In this document: one piece after another, positions 26,121 to 35,003 of the stretch | Numbering within the stretch: the stretch's first letter is position 1 | How the letters are laid out: each line of letters begins with the position of its first letter | DNA from: Pseudomonadota bacterium | Lineage (GTDB): Bacteria > Pseudomonadota > Gammaproteobacteria > Burkholderiales > Burkholderiaceae_B | Assembly (NCBI GenBank): GCA_023440825.1 | Contig: JAEXRL010000001.1 | Coordinates: 62,001-126,000, forward strand | Direction: 5' to 3' | DNA length: 64,000 bases | The notes under the pieces: generated by a model | What the model saw: only the letters and a program-made list of their open reading frames with translations | Databases searched by the model: none | Told to the model about the DNA's origin: nothing | Position numbers and translations under genes: made by a program

Positions 26121-26486
26121 CGTGGTATAGCTCCTGTGTTTAATTTTTCGGCGTGAAATATATCAGTAATTTATAAGAAAAAGCGCGCGCGTGAATGGCT
26201 ATTTTGTTATAGACAGCATTTGCCTACGCAGGTGGTCTTGCTTGTGACAAGCACGAGTAATCAATATGCCTTGTGATGTGGGCCTGCGCAAGTGCGTTCA
26301 TACACTTTTTTCTTTACTTAGCTTTCCGATTTCATATAGTGGTTTTGGTTTTCACTATGTGCGTAAGTCCTTATTTATAGCGCTCTTTCAGGGTTTTGTC
26401 TGGTATTAATTATCGTGCAGTGCAGCAATTGTGTTTGTTTAGGCCAACGTCTAGTCATTTGAAACGTAAATTTATGGGTACAACAA
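26121..26486. other. Long intergenic region between maeB and sucA
   Basis: No coding region found. It should hold the maeB promoter. It contains an imperfect inverted repeat CATATAGTG (26333-26341) / CACTATGTG (26353-26361) and a short hairpin GCTTG-TGA-CAAGC (26240-26252). A TTTATAAGAA stretch near 26168 only partly resembles the acnB/mdh palindrome. Confidence 0.4.
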
Positions 26487-26514
26487 TTGCAGCTCTTGAT
26501 TGCAGCGGTATACT
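26487..26514 (+). promoter_or_regulatory. Candidate sigma-70 promoter of sucA
   Basis: TTGCAG (26487-26492), 16-nt spacer, TATACT (26509-26514). The predicted start near 26521 gives a leader of about 128 nt. Confidence 0.6.
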
Positions 26515-26534
26515 AGAAAGCATACGGCTTGTAT

Positions 26535-26648
26535 AAGGCGTCAAACGTTGCCTTCTGCTCCGCTATCCGCTAACCGGCGTGGCCGTGTCGCGGAAGGTCC
26601 TCCTGCATCTCAACGCGAGTGAAACACTCGGATAGGTGAAGCGTAATA
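26535..26648 (+). ncRNA. Structured 5' leader of sucA, candidate sucA RNA motif
   Basis: The leader between the promoter and the sucA ATG is GC-rich and foldable in an otherwise A/T-rich intergenic region. Visible are a GGC...GCC-bounded hairpin at 26538-26553 and, close to the ribosome binding site, the stem CGAGTG / CACTCG with loop AAA (26614-26628), followed by GGATAGGTGAAG. A cis-regulatory sucA RNA motif is known upstream of sucA in Burkholderiales, so identity with it is likely from position and taxon. I could not run a covariance search. Confidence 0.5.
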
Positions 26649-29516
26649 ATGTCATCACAGAAAGATCTGCAGTCAAACGCTTATTTGTTTGGCAGTAATG
26701 CTCCATATGTCGAAGAACTCTATGAGTCCTATCTCGACAACCCAGGTTCTGTCGCCGATAACTGGCGCGATTATTTCGATCAACTTCAAAACCTGCCTGC
26801 TACTGACGGTTCTGATTCTACGCGCGATCAGGCTCATGCCCCCATCGTTGAATCATTCGCTCAGCGTGCTAAAGCGAACAGCTTCCTGAGCCGTGCTCAG
26901 GCGCCTGATTTGGCGATGGCCATGAAGCAGGTTTCTATACAGTCCATGATCGCCGCTTACCGTTCTTTAGGTGTGCGCATTGCTGATCTGGACCCTTTGA
27001 AACGCTCCGAGCGTCCCAATTTCCCAGAACTTGATCCTGCTTTTTATGGCTTAACTGAAGCCGATCTGGATCAGGTTTACTCGGCCACCAATACCTACTT
27101 TACCAAAGCCGACACCATGAGCCTGCGCGACATGCTCAAGGCGTTGCGCGATACCTACTGCCGTTCAGTGGGTGCCGAGTTCATGCATATTTCTGATCCC
27201 GTTGCTAAGCGCTGGATTCAGGAGCGCCTTGAGACCGTACATGGCAAGGCTAGCTTCAGCGTGGACGAGAAACGCAATATTTTGCAGCAACTGACCGAAG
27301 CCGAAGGGCTGGAGCGCTTCCTGCATACCAAATACGTAGGGCAAAAACGATTCTCTCTGGAAGGCGGTGAAAGCTTTATCGCTTGTATGGACGAGGTCGT
27401 TAACCACGCGGGTGAAAACGGTGTCCAAGAGGTCATCGTTGGTATGGCTCACCGTGGTCGCCTGAATATGCTGGTCAACATCATGGGCAAAATGCCTGGT
27501 GATTTGTTTGCCGAGTTCGAAGGTCGCCACGTCGAGGGCCTGACCGACGGTGACGTGAAATACCACAATGGTTTTTCCAGTGACCTGTCTACACGTGGTG
27601 GCCCCGTACACTTGTCCTTAGCCTTTAACCCATCCCACCTGGAAATTGTGAATCCTGTGGTAGAGGGTTCTGTGCGTGCGCGTCAAGATCGCCGTGGTGA
27701 CACGGATGGTTCACGTGTCTTGCCCGTACTGGTACACGGTGATGCCGCTTTTGCGGGACAGGGTGTCGTGATGGAAACCCTGAACATGGCTCAGACTCGT
27801 GGTTATGGTACCGGTGGTACCTTGCACGTGGTCATTAACAACCAGATTGGTTTCACCACCTCTGACCCTCGCGATACGCGCTCCACCCTGTATTGCACAG
27901 ACGTGGTCAAAATGATTGAAGCCCCCGTGTTCCACGTTAATGGTGACGATCCCGAGGCAGTAGTCTTTGTGACTCAACTGGCACTGGACTACCGTCGTGA
28001 ATTCAAACACGATGTAGTGGTGGACATTGTTTGCTTCCGCAAACTGGGTCACAACGAACAAGATACTCCTTCGCTGACTCAGCCTCTGATGTACAAAAAA
28101 ATTGGTACCCACAACGGTACCCGTAAACTGTACGCAGACAAACTGGTAACACAAGGTGTACTGGCCGAAAACGAGCCAGAGGAAATGGTCAAGGCTTACC
28201 GTCAACTGATGGAAGATGGCAAGCGTACGGTAGAGCCGGTACTGACCGATTACAAAAACAAGTACGCCATTGACTGGACCTCGTTCCTGACAGCTAAGTG
28301 GACAGATCACGCCGACACCGGCTTGCCAATCAGCTTGTTGAGTAAAATTGGTGAAAAAATCACCACGGTACCCGAAGGCTTCACGGTACACCCTCTGGTC
28401 AATCGTCTGCTGAACGACCGTCGTGCTATGGCACAAGGCGAAACTCGCGTTGACTGGGGCATGGCCGAACACTTGGCTTTTGCCACCCTGCTTAATTCTG
28501 GTTATGCCATTCGCATTACCGGTCAGGACTCGGGGCGCGGTACGTTTACTCACCGTCATGCTGTGTTGCACGATCAAAAGCGTGAGCGCTGGAATGATGG
28601 TACTTATATTCCGCTGCAAAACGTCTCAGACGAGCAGGCCGAGTTCACCGTCATTGATTCGGTCTTGTCCGAAGAAGCGGTATTGGCATTTGAATATGGT
28701 TACGCTTCGGCAGAACCGAATATTCTGACTATCTGGGAAGCTCAGTTTGGTGACTTTGCCAACGGAGCACAGGTAGTAATTGACCAATTTATTACCTCAG
28801 GTGAGGCTAAGTGGGGCCGTCATTGCGGTTTAACCTTGATGCTGCCACACGGTTACGAGGGTCAAGGGCCTGAGCACTCGTCTGCACGTATCGAGCGTTT
28901 CTTGCAATTATGTGCTGATAATAATATTCAGGTGGTGCAGCCTACTACGGGTGCCCAGATTTTCCACCTGTTACGTCGTCAAATGATTCGTCCGTTCCGC
29001 AAGCCTTTGGTGATCATGACGCCTAAGTCTTTGCTGCGTAACAAAGATGCCACATCGTCTTTAAGCGAGTTGGCGGAAGGGCATTTCCAGCCCGTCATTA
29101 GTGAGCTGGACGAGACGATTGATGTGAACGCTGTTAAGCGCGTGCTGGTGTGCTCCGGTAAGGTGTACTACGACTTGGTCAATACCCGCAAAGAGCTAGA
29201 GCGCAAAGATATTGCCATTGTCCGTGTGGAGCAGCTTTACCCCTTCGCCCATAAATCCTTCCAAACAGAGCTGCAAAAATACAGCAATGCCAAAGAGGTC
29301 ATCTGGGTGCAAGATGAGCCGCAGAACCAAGGTGCTTGGTTCTATGTACAGCATCACATTTATGAAAACATGATCGAAGGTCAGAAGTTGGGTTACGCAG
29401 GTCGTGCCGCTTCGGCGTCGCCTGCAGTGGGCTACTTGGCTAAACACCAAGAGCAGCAGAAAGCGCTGCTTGAGCAGGCTTACGCGGCACGCGCCAAATT
29501 TGTGCTGACTAAATAA
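26649..29516 (+). CDS. sucA: 2-oxoglutarate dehydrogenase E1 component
   Basis: 955 residues. Thiamine diphosphate-dependent decarboxylase of the 2-oxoglutarate dehydrogenase complex. The N-terminal segment NAYLFGSNAPYVEELYESYL binds E2. The catalytic region IVGMAHRGRLNMLVNIMGK, the SLAFNPSHLEIVNPVVEGS stretch, and the cofactor-binding region around VHGDAAFAGQGVVMETLNMA and VINNQIGFTTSDPRDTRST are present; the transketolase-like C-terminal part includes MLPHGYEGQGPEHSSARIER. First of three genes for the complex, behind a structured leader. Confidence 0.98.
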   Translation: MSSQKDLQSNAYLFGSNAPYVEELYESYLDNPGSVADNWRDYFDQLQNLPATDGSDSTRDQAHAPIVESFAQRAKANSFLSRAQAPDLAMAMKQVSIQSMIAAYRSLGVRIADLDPLKRSERPNFPELDPAFYGLTEADLDQVYSATNTYFTKADTMSLRDMLKALRDTYCRSVGAEFMHISDPVAKRWIQERLETVHGKASFSVDEKRNILQQLTEAEGLERFLHTKYVGQKRFSLEGGESFIACMDEVVNHAGENGVQEVIVGMAHRGRLNMLVNIMGKMPGDLFAEFEGRHVEGLTDGDVKYHNGFSSDLSTRGGPVHLSLAFNPSHLEIVNPVVEGSVRARQDRRGDTDGSRVLPVLVHGDAAFAGQGVVMETLNMAQTRGYGTGGTLHVVINNQIGFTTSDPRDTRSTLYCTDVVKMIEAPVFHVNGDDPEAVVFVTQLALDYRREFKHDVVVDIVCFRKLGHNEQDTPSLTQPLMYKKIGTHNGTRKLYADKLVTQGVLAENEPEEMVKAYRQLMEDGKRTVEPVLTDYKNKYAIDWTSFLTAKWTDHADTGLPISLLSKIGEKITTVPEGFTVHPLVNRLLNDRRAMAQGETRVDWGMAEHLAFATLLNSGYAIRITGQDSGRGTFTHRHAVLHDQKRERWNDGTYIPLQNVSDEQAEFTVIDSVLSEEAVLAFEYGYASAEPNILTIWEAQFGDFANGAQVVIDQFITSGEAKWGRHCGLTLMLPHGYEGQGPEHSSARIERFLQLCADNNIQVVQPTTGAQIFHLLRRQMIRPFRKPLVIMTPKSLLRNKDATSSLSELAEGHFQPVISELDETIDVNAVKRVLVCSGKVYYDLVNTRKELERKDIAIVRVEQLYPFAHKSFQTELQKYSNAKEVIWVQDEPQNQGAWFYVQHHIYENMIEGQKLGYAGRAASASPAVGYLAKHQEQQKALLEQAYAARAKFVLTK

Positions 29517-29551
29517 CGCATCCCAGATTTTTATATACGGAAATTATTATC

Positions 29552-30763
29552 ATGGCAATTACTGAAGTACTGGTACCACAACTTTCTGAGTCCGTCTCTG
29601 AGGCAACACTGCTTGAGTGGAAAAAACAGCCAGGCGAAGCCGTCCAGGCCGATGAGATCCTGATTGAAGTAGAAACCGATAAGGTGGTGCTTGAAGTGCC
29701 TGCACCAGCCTCTGGTGTACTGACCGAAATCGTGAAGGCCGATGGCAGCACTGTTACCTCTGGCGAGATTTTGGCTCGTATTGACTCGGCAGCTCAGGCG
29801 AGCGCAGCACCTGCGGCAGAAGCAGCACCAGCTGCTCCTGAGGCTGAGGCTCCTGCGGCCGCCGCTTCGGCGTCCAAGGGCGCTAGTGCGGTGGCATCAC
29901 CGGCTGCGGCTAAAATTCTCTCCGAAAAAGGCGTTGAGGCGGCTAACGTAGAGGGTACAGGTCGTGGTGGTCGTATCACTAAAGCGGACGCGTTAGGCGC
30001 TGATGCCAGTGCACCGGCTGCAAAAGCGACTGCTGCGCCAGCAACCGCTTTCTCTCTGGACGGTCGTCCAGAACAGCGTGTTCCTATGAGCCGTCTGCGT
30101 GCACGTGTGGCCGAGCGCCTGTTGCAGTCGCAGTCTGAAAATGCCATCTTGACCACGTTTAACGAAGTCAATATGCAAGCGGTTATTGAGCTGCGTAAAA
30201 AGTATCGCGACCAGTTCGAGAAAGAGCACGGCGTGAAACTGGGCTTCATGGCTTTCTTCGTTAAAGCGGCTGTTGCAGCACTGAAAAAGTACCCCGTGCT
30301 GAACGCATCGGTGGATGGTAAAGACATCATCTACCACGGTTACTTTGATATTGGTGTGGCCGTAGGTAGCCCACGTGGCTTGGTTGTTCCTATTTTGCGT
30401 AACGCAGATCAGCTCAGCATTGCTGAAATTGAACAGCAAATTGCAGACTTTGGCGCGCGTGCACGTGATGGTAAGCTGACACTTGAAGAAATGACAGGTG
30501 GTACATTCTCCATTTCTAATGGCGGCGTGTTTGGCTCTATGCTGTCCACACCTATCATCAACCCACCACAGTCCGCAATTTTGGGCATACACGCTACCAA
30601 AGATCGTGCCGTGGTTGAGAACGGTGAGATTGTTATTCGCCCCATGAACTACTTAGCTATGTCTTACGATCACCGTATTATTGACGGTCGTGAGGCGGTG
30701 CTGGGTCTGGTAGCCATGAAAGAGGCTTTGGAAGATCCACAGCGCTTATTGCTTAACCTGTAA
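29552..30763 (+). CDS. sucB: Dihydrolipoyllysine succinyltransferase (2-oxoglutarate dehydrogenase E2)
   Basis: 403 residues. One lipoyl domain at 1-77, with the lipoylated lysine in VETDKVVLEVPAP; an Ala/Pro-rich linker (about 85-110); the peripheral subunit-binding domain (about 112-147, SPAAAKILSEKGVEAANVEG); and the C-terminal catalytic domain with the active-site SYDHRIIDGREAV (His and Asp). It transfers succinyl groups to CoA and forms the core of the complex. 35 nt after sucA. Confidence 0.97.
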   Translation: MAITEVLVPQLSESVSEATLLEWKKQPGEAVQADEILIEVETDKVVLEVPAPASGVLTEIVKADGSTVTSGEILARIDSAAQASAAPAAEAAPAAPEAEAPAAAASASKGASAVASPAAAKILSEKGVEAANVEGTGRGGRITKADALGADASAPAAKATAAPATAFSLDGRPEQRVPMSRLRARVAERLLQSQSENAILTTFNEVNMQAVIELRKKYRDQFEKEHGVKLGFMAFFVKAAVAALKKYPVLNASVDGKDIIYHGYFDIGVAVGSPRGLVVPILRNADQLSIAEIEQQIADFGARARDGKLTLEEMTGGTFSISNGGVFGSMLSTPIINPPQSAILGIHATKDRAVVENGEIVIRPMNYLAMSYDHRIIDGREAVLGLVAMKEALEDPQRLLLNL

Positions 30764-30796
30764 GCATGCGTCTGTCACACTAAGTGGTGTAAAGTA

Positions 30797-30828
30797 CGGC
30801 CAAGTGCTTGTTTAATAAGCCTTGGCCG
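30797..30828 (+). terminator. Strong hairpin between sucB and lpdA
   Basis: Stem CGGCCAAG / CTTGGCCG, extended inside by GCTT / AAGC with one bulged T. No T-run follows, so it may act as an RNA processing or stability element, or a partial terminator reducing lpdA expression, rather than a full terminator. It lies in the 161-nt gap before lpdA. Confidence 0.4.
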
Positions 30829-30924
30829 ACTTCATTTATTCAGCCTTAGTTTGGTCGCCGTGTTAAGCAGCGTTGCCGACCGCCCAATTGGGGCTGAATA
30901 CTCGTTATAGAATGGAAATTAATC

Positions 30925-32352
30925 ATGGCAAAACAGTTTGATGTTGTTGTTATCGGTGCCGGTCCTGGTGGTTATATTGCAGCGATTCGCGCAGCCCAGT
31001 TAGGCATGAGCGTTGCTTGCGTAGACGAATGGTCCACCTCTGATGGTAAACCTGCTCCTGGTGGCACATGCACCAACGTTGGGTGTATTCCTTCTAAGGC
31101 ATTGTTGCAGTCTTCCGAGCACTTTGAGCATGCAAGCAAGCATTTGGCTGAGCATGGCGTCAAGGTAGAAGGCGTATCGCTAGATATCAAGCAATTTTTA
31201 GGCCGTAAAGACACCGTTGTTAAGCAAAACAACGAAGGTATTTTGTACCTGTTTAAAAAGAATAAAGTTACTTTTTTCCACGGACGCGGCGCGTTTGGTG
31301 CAAAAGTAGATGCAGGTTGGTCGGTGAATGTTAGCGGTGCTCAAAATGAAGAGCTGGTCGCTAAAAACGTGATCATCGCCACAGGTAGCTCTGCCCGTGC
31401 ATTGCCAGGTCTGGAGTTTGACGAAGAGCAAGTTCTGTCTAACGATGGTGCGCTGCGTTTAACATCCGTGCCTAAAAAATTAGCCGTAATTGGTGCCGGT
31501 GTTATTGGTCTGGAGTTGGGCAGTGTATGGCGTCGTCTGGGTGCAGAAGTTACTATTTTGGAAGGTGCACCCGACTTCCTGGCTACCGTAGACAGAGACT
31601 CTGCTAAAGAAGCGCTGAAAGCATTTACCAAGCAGGGCCTGACTATCCAGACTGGTGTGAAGGTAGGCGAAGTTAAGAAAACAGCGAAAAAAGTGACGGT
31701 TCCGTACACCGATGCAGCCGGCACAGAGCACAAACTCGAAGCCGATAAACTAATCGTGTCTATCGGTCGTGTACCCAATACAGCAGGGCTGGGCGCGGAT
31801 ACCATAGGCTTGAAACTGGACGAGCGTGGCTTTGTTGTTGTGGACGACGATTGTGCAACTAGCTTGCCCGGTATCTGGGCGGTGGGTGACGTGGTGCGTG
31901 GACCCATGTTGGCTCACAAAGCCGAAGAAGAGGGCGTAGCCGTTGCCGAGCGCTTGGCAGGTCAGCATCCTCATGTGAACTTCGATACAGTGCCTTGGGT
32001 TATTTATACCTCGCCAGAGATTGCGTGGGTAGGTCAGACCGAGCAGCAACTGAAAACAGCAGGACGTGATTACCGCGCTGGTAGCTTCCCATTTTTGGCT
32101 AACGGTCGTGCGCGTGCCTTGGGTGATACCACAGGCTTTGTGAAAGTGCTGGCCGATGCCAAGACTGACGAAGTGTTGGGCGTACATATCGTTGGGCCTG
32201 TAGCTTCTGAATTGATTGCTGAAGCTGTTACTATTATGGAGTTCCGTGGTGCAGCTGAAGACATTGCCCGTATATGTCACGCTCACCCCACTTTGTCAGA
32301 AGCCATGAAAGAAGCGGCACTGGCAGTTGATAAGCGAGCACTGAACTTCTAA
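30925..32352 (+). CDS. lpdA: Dihydrolipoyl dehydrogenase (E3)
   Basis: 475 residues. It reoxidises the E2 lipoyl group with NAD+. FAD-binding VVIGAGPGGYIAAIRAAQLG at the start, redox-active disulfide GGTCTNVGCIPSKALL (Cys about 48 and 53), NAD-binding GAGVIGLELGSVWRRLGAEV, and the C-terminal catalytic CHAHPTLSEAMKEAAL (His-Glu pair) at the dimer interface. No lipoyl domain is fused to its N-terminus, unlike some betaproteobacterial PDH-type E3 proteins. Third gene of the 2-oxoglutarate dehydrogenase cluster. Confidence 0.97.
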   Translation: MAKQFDVVVIGAGPGGYIAAIRAAQLGMSVACVDEWSTSDGKPAPGGTCTNVGCIPSKALLQSSEHFEHASKHLAEHGVKVEGVSLDIKQFLGRKDTVVKQNNEGILYLFKKNKVTFFHGRGAFGAKVDAGWSVNVSGAQNEELVAKNVIIATGSSARALPGLEFDEEQVLSNDGALRLTSVPKKLAVIGAGVIGLELGSVWRRLGAEVTILEGAPDFLATVDRDSAKEALKAFTKQGLTIQTGVKVGEVKKTAKKVTVPYTDAAGTEHKLEADKLIVSIGRVPNTAGLGADTIGLKLDERGFVVVDDDCATSLPGIWAVGDVVRGPMLAHKAEEEGVAVAERLAGQHPHVNFDTVPWVIYTSPEIAWVGQTEQQLKTAGRDYRAGSFPFLANGRARALGDTTGFVKVLADAKTDEVLGVHIVGPVASELIAEAVTIMEFRGAAEDIARICHAHPTLSEAMKEAALAVDKRALNF

Positions 32353-32373
32353 GTTTCACGTGTTTGAATACTA

Positions 32374-32401
32374 AGGGCGAGCATAGACTCGCCCTTTTTT
32401 T
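32374..32401 (+). terminator. Rho-independent terminator after lpdA
   Basis: Stem AGGGCGAG / CTCGCCCT with a 6-nt loop, followed by seven T residues. Confidence 0.93.
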
Positions 32402-32469
32402 GCGAGCTTAGCCAGTTTCAGAAGAGCTGCAGATTCACTGTGTGCCAGAGCACAAGAGTTAAAGGTTTT

Positions 32470-33564
32470 ATGAACGTTACCGAGTACTATCACCAGGCCT
32501 TGAGCCAAAAAGGTTATAAGGCGGATGTGGCACAAGAGTTGGCCATATCGCGTTTGCAGCGATTTTTTGATGAGTGGACGGCGTACACCCAGGCTCGCTC
32601 CTCGCGCTTGCGACGTTTGCTGCATAAGCCGTCTGTGCCGCGTGGTGTGTATTTATGGGGTGGTGTGGGGCGTGGCAAGAGCTTTCTCATGGATGCTTTT
32701 TATCTGACCGTACCACTAAAGCGTAAAGGCCGGCTCCATTTTCATGAGTTCATGCGCGGTGTGCACCGACAACTAGACGAAGTGCGCGGTATGGAAGACC
32801 CCTTGGATGAGGTGGCTAAACGTATCGCCCAGCGCTATCGCTTGATTTGCTTTGATGAGTTTCATGTGTCCGACGTGGCGGATGCGATGATTCTGCATAA
32901 GTTGTTGCAAGGCTTATTTGACCGCGGTACGTCGTTTGTCATGACGTCCAATTACGAACCGGAAAAACTATATCCAGATGGCTTGCATCGTGATCGTATC
33001 TTGCCTGCCATTGCTTTGATTGAAGCCAAAATGGATATCCTCAATGTGGATACTGGGGTAGATTACCGACGACGAGCATTAGAGCAAGTGCATACGTACC
33101 TGACGCCCTTATCACCGGAGACCACTCAGCGCCTACAAGAGGCTTTTGATGCCTTGTCCGATGCTAGTGCAGAACAAGACCCAGTATTGGAAATTGAACA
33201 CAGAAAAGTGCGTGCTCAAGCCATGGCGGGCAGTGTGGTGTGGTTTGATTTTCATACTCTATGTGTCGAGGCTCGCTCCCAGAACGATTATCTGGATTTG
33301 GCGGAACGCTTTAAAACGATTATTGTTTCTGATGTGCCACGTTTGAGCGCACGTGATGCATCGGCTGCCCGCCGTTTTACTTGGCTAGTGGATGTGCTTT
33401 ACGACCATAAGGTCAAGTTGATCCTGGCTGCAGAGTGTCCGCCTGAACAGTTGTATGTCGAAGGTACGATGTCAAATGAGTTTCATCGCACCGTTTCCCG
33501 TCTATTGGAAATGCAATCGCGCGAATATCTTGAGTCTGAGCGTAGAATGACGGTCAGGCTGTAG
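32470..33564 (+). CDS. zapE: Cell division protein ZapE (AFG1-like ATPase)
   Basis: 364 residues from ATG 32470, preceded by AAAGG; an upstream in-frame GTG (32440) has no support. AFG1/ZapE family P-loop ATPase, linked in E. coli to Z-ring dynamics during constriction. Walker A GGVGRGKSFLMDAFY (about residue 62) and Walker B RLICFDEFHVSDVADAMILH (about 125) are clear, as are VMTSNYEPEKLYPDGLHRD and the C-terminal WLVDVLYDHKVKLILAAE. Located after the suc operon, separated by its terminator. Confidence 0.93.
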   Translation: MNVTEYYHQALSQKGYKADVAQELAISRLQRFFDEWTAYTQARSSRLRRLLHKPSVPRGVYLWGGVGRGKSFLMDAFYLTVPLKRKGRLHFHEFMRGVHRQLDEVRGMEDPLDEVAKRIAQRYRLICFDEFHVSDVADAMILHKLLQGLFDRGTSFVMTSNYEPEKLYPDGLHRDRILPAIALIEAKMDILNVDTGVDYRRRALEQVHTYLTPLSPETTQRLQEAFDALSDASAEQDPVLEIEHRKVRAQAMAGSVVWFDFHTLCVEARSQNDYLDLAERFKTIIVSDVPRLSARDASAARRFTWLVDVLYDHKVKLILAAECPPEQLYVEGTMSNEFHRTVSRLLEMQSREYLESERRMTVRL

Positions 33565-33607
33565 TGCGTCGCTCCTATCTATATCGCTTTTAATTGTAGA
33601 AAAACCT

Positions 33608-34939
33608 ATGAAGACCAGAGTCTTAACCGGAATCACCACCTCAGGCATCCCACATTTGGGTAATTATGCCGGCGCGCTCAGGCCCGCTATACGTGCCAGT
33701 CAACAGGCCGATGTGGATGCTTTTTTCTTTATGGCCGATTATCACGCGCTGATTAAGTGCGAGGATGCTGAGCGCGTAGCTGTATCCCGGCTTGCGATTG
33801 CGGCTACATGGCTGGCTGCTGGTCTGGACCCTGAGCGCGTCACGTTTTATCGACAGTCCGATATTCCGGAGATTCCTGAGCTTAACTGGGTATTGAATTG
33901 TGTAAGTGGCAAGGGGCTGCTGAATCGTGCACATGCCTATAAGGCGGCTGTGGATCAGAATGAGCTAAAAGGTCATGATGCAGACGATGGCGTAACCATG
34001 GGCTTATTTTGTTATCCCGTCTTGATGGCTGCGGATATCCTGATGTTTAATGCTCAGAAAGTCCCTGTGGGACGAGACCAAATCCAGCATGTGGAAATGG
34101 CGCGAGATATTGCTCAGAGTTTTAATTATTTATACGGTCAAGGGCGTGAGCTTTTTGTCTTGCCGCAAGTTCAGATCGATGAGGAAGTCGCCATACTTCC
34201 CGGTTTGGACGGACGGAAAATGTCCAAGAGCTACGACAATACCATCCCCTTATTTGAAGGTGGAAGTGCTGCGCTAAAGTCAGCGATCGCGCGTATTGTG
34301 ACCGATTCCCGCCTGCCAGGTGAGCCCAAAGAGGTCGAGGGTTCTCATCTATTTTCACTGTATCAGGCGTTTGCCAGTTCCGAGCAAAGTGTGCAGTTGC
34401 GTGCGGATTTGCAGCAAGGCTTGGCTTGGGGTGAGGCTAAGCAGCGTTTATACGAGCTGCTTGAGCATACGCTGGCACCGATGCGCGAACGGTATGTAGA
34501 ATTGATGTCGCGACCCGATCAAATCGAAGACATACTGCAAGCGGGGGCAGATAAGGCCAGAGCTTATGCTCGCCCGCTTATGCAAGAGGTCAGAGCCGCC
34601 GTGGGCTTACGGGCGGCCCGTCCTCAGGCTACGCCAGCAGTAGAAAAAACTAAAGCTAAAAAAGCCAAGTTTATTCAGTTTCGCGAGCCAGATGGACAGT
34701 TCCGTTTTCGTTTGGTAGATAGTGAGAATGTTGAGCTTTTGCTGTCTGAGCCATTCGCGAACCCCAAGGATGCTGGCGCGTTTATTAAGGCATTACAGGC
34801 GGACAATTATGCTCAGTATCTACAGGCTGAGGCACAGCAGATTCATCTTGTCTGGAATGAGCGGCGCATAGCCAGCCTTGAGCTAGCGCAACAGTCTCGA
34901 TTGCTGAGCGCTCTAGATAGCTTTCAGGACGCAGAGTAA
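33608..34939 (+). CDS. trpS: Tryptophan-tRNA ligase with C-terminal extension
   Basis: 443 residues, about 100 longer than the E. coli enzyme (334). Class I catalytic core: the HIGH-like TSGIPHLGNYAGALRPAI (about residues 10-27) and KMSKS in GRKMSKSYDNTIPLF (about residue 204). After residue ~340 a Lys/Ala linker (VEKTKAKKAKFIQF) leads to a small C-terminal module with the pattern DGQFRFRLVDSENVELLLSE and FANPKDAGAFIKALQAD, which resembles the DUF1508/UPF0339 fold. Such extended TrpS forms occur in Burkholderiales. Independent gene with its own terminator. Confidence 0.95.
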   Translation: MKTRVLTGITTSGIPHLGNYAGALRPAIRASQQADVDAFFFMADYHALIKCEDAERVAVSRLAIAATWLAAGLDPERVTFYRQSDIPEIPELNWVLNCVSGKGLLNRAHAYKAAVDQNELKGHDADDGVTMGLFCYPVLMAADILMFNAQKVPVGRDQIQHVEMARDIAQSFNYLYGQGRELFVLPQVQIDEEVAILPGLDGRKMSKSYDNTIPLFEGGSAALKSAIARIVTDSRLPGEPKEVEGSHLFSLYQAFASSEQSVQLRADLQQGLAWGEAKQRLYELLEHTLAPMRERYVELMSRPDQIEDILQAGADKARAYARPLMQEVRAAVGLRAARPQATPAVEKTKAKKAKFIQFREPDGQFRFRLVDSENVELLLSEPFANPKDAGAFIKALQADNYAQYLQAEAQQIHLVWNERRIASLELAQQSRLLSALDSFQDAE

Positions 34940-34944
34940 GCAGT

Positions 34945-34980
34945 AAAAAAGCCAGCATCGTAAACAATGCTGGCTTTTTT
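34945..34980. terminator. Bidirectional terminator after trpS
   Basis: 14-bp stem AAAAAAGCCAGCAT / ATGCTGGCTTTTTT with an 8-nt loop. It serves trpS on the plus strand and the convergent tex operon on the minus strand. Confidence 0.95.
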
Positions 34981-35003
34981 CTTGGTGCTGCTGGGTGAGT
35001 TTG

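Noticed and set aside
26160..26172. Possible third copy of the TCTTATATAAGA element upstream of maeB/sucA
   Set aside because: Only TTTATAAGAA is present; the left half of the palindrome is absent, and its place relative to a promoter is not like the other two.
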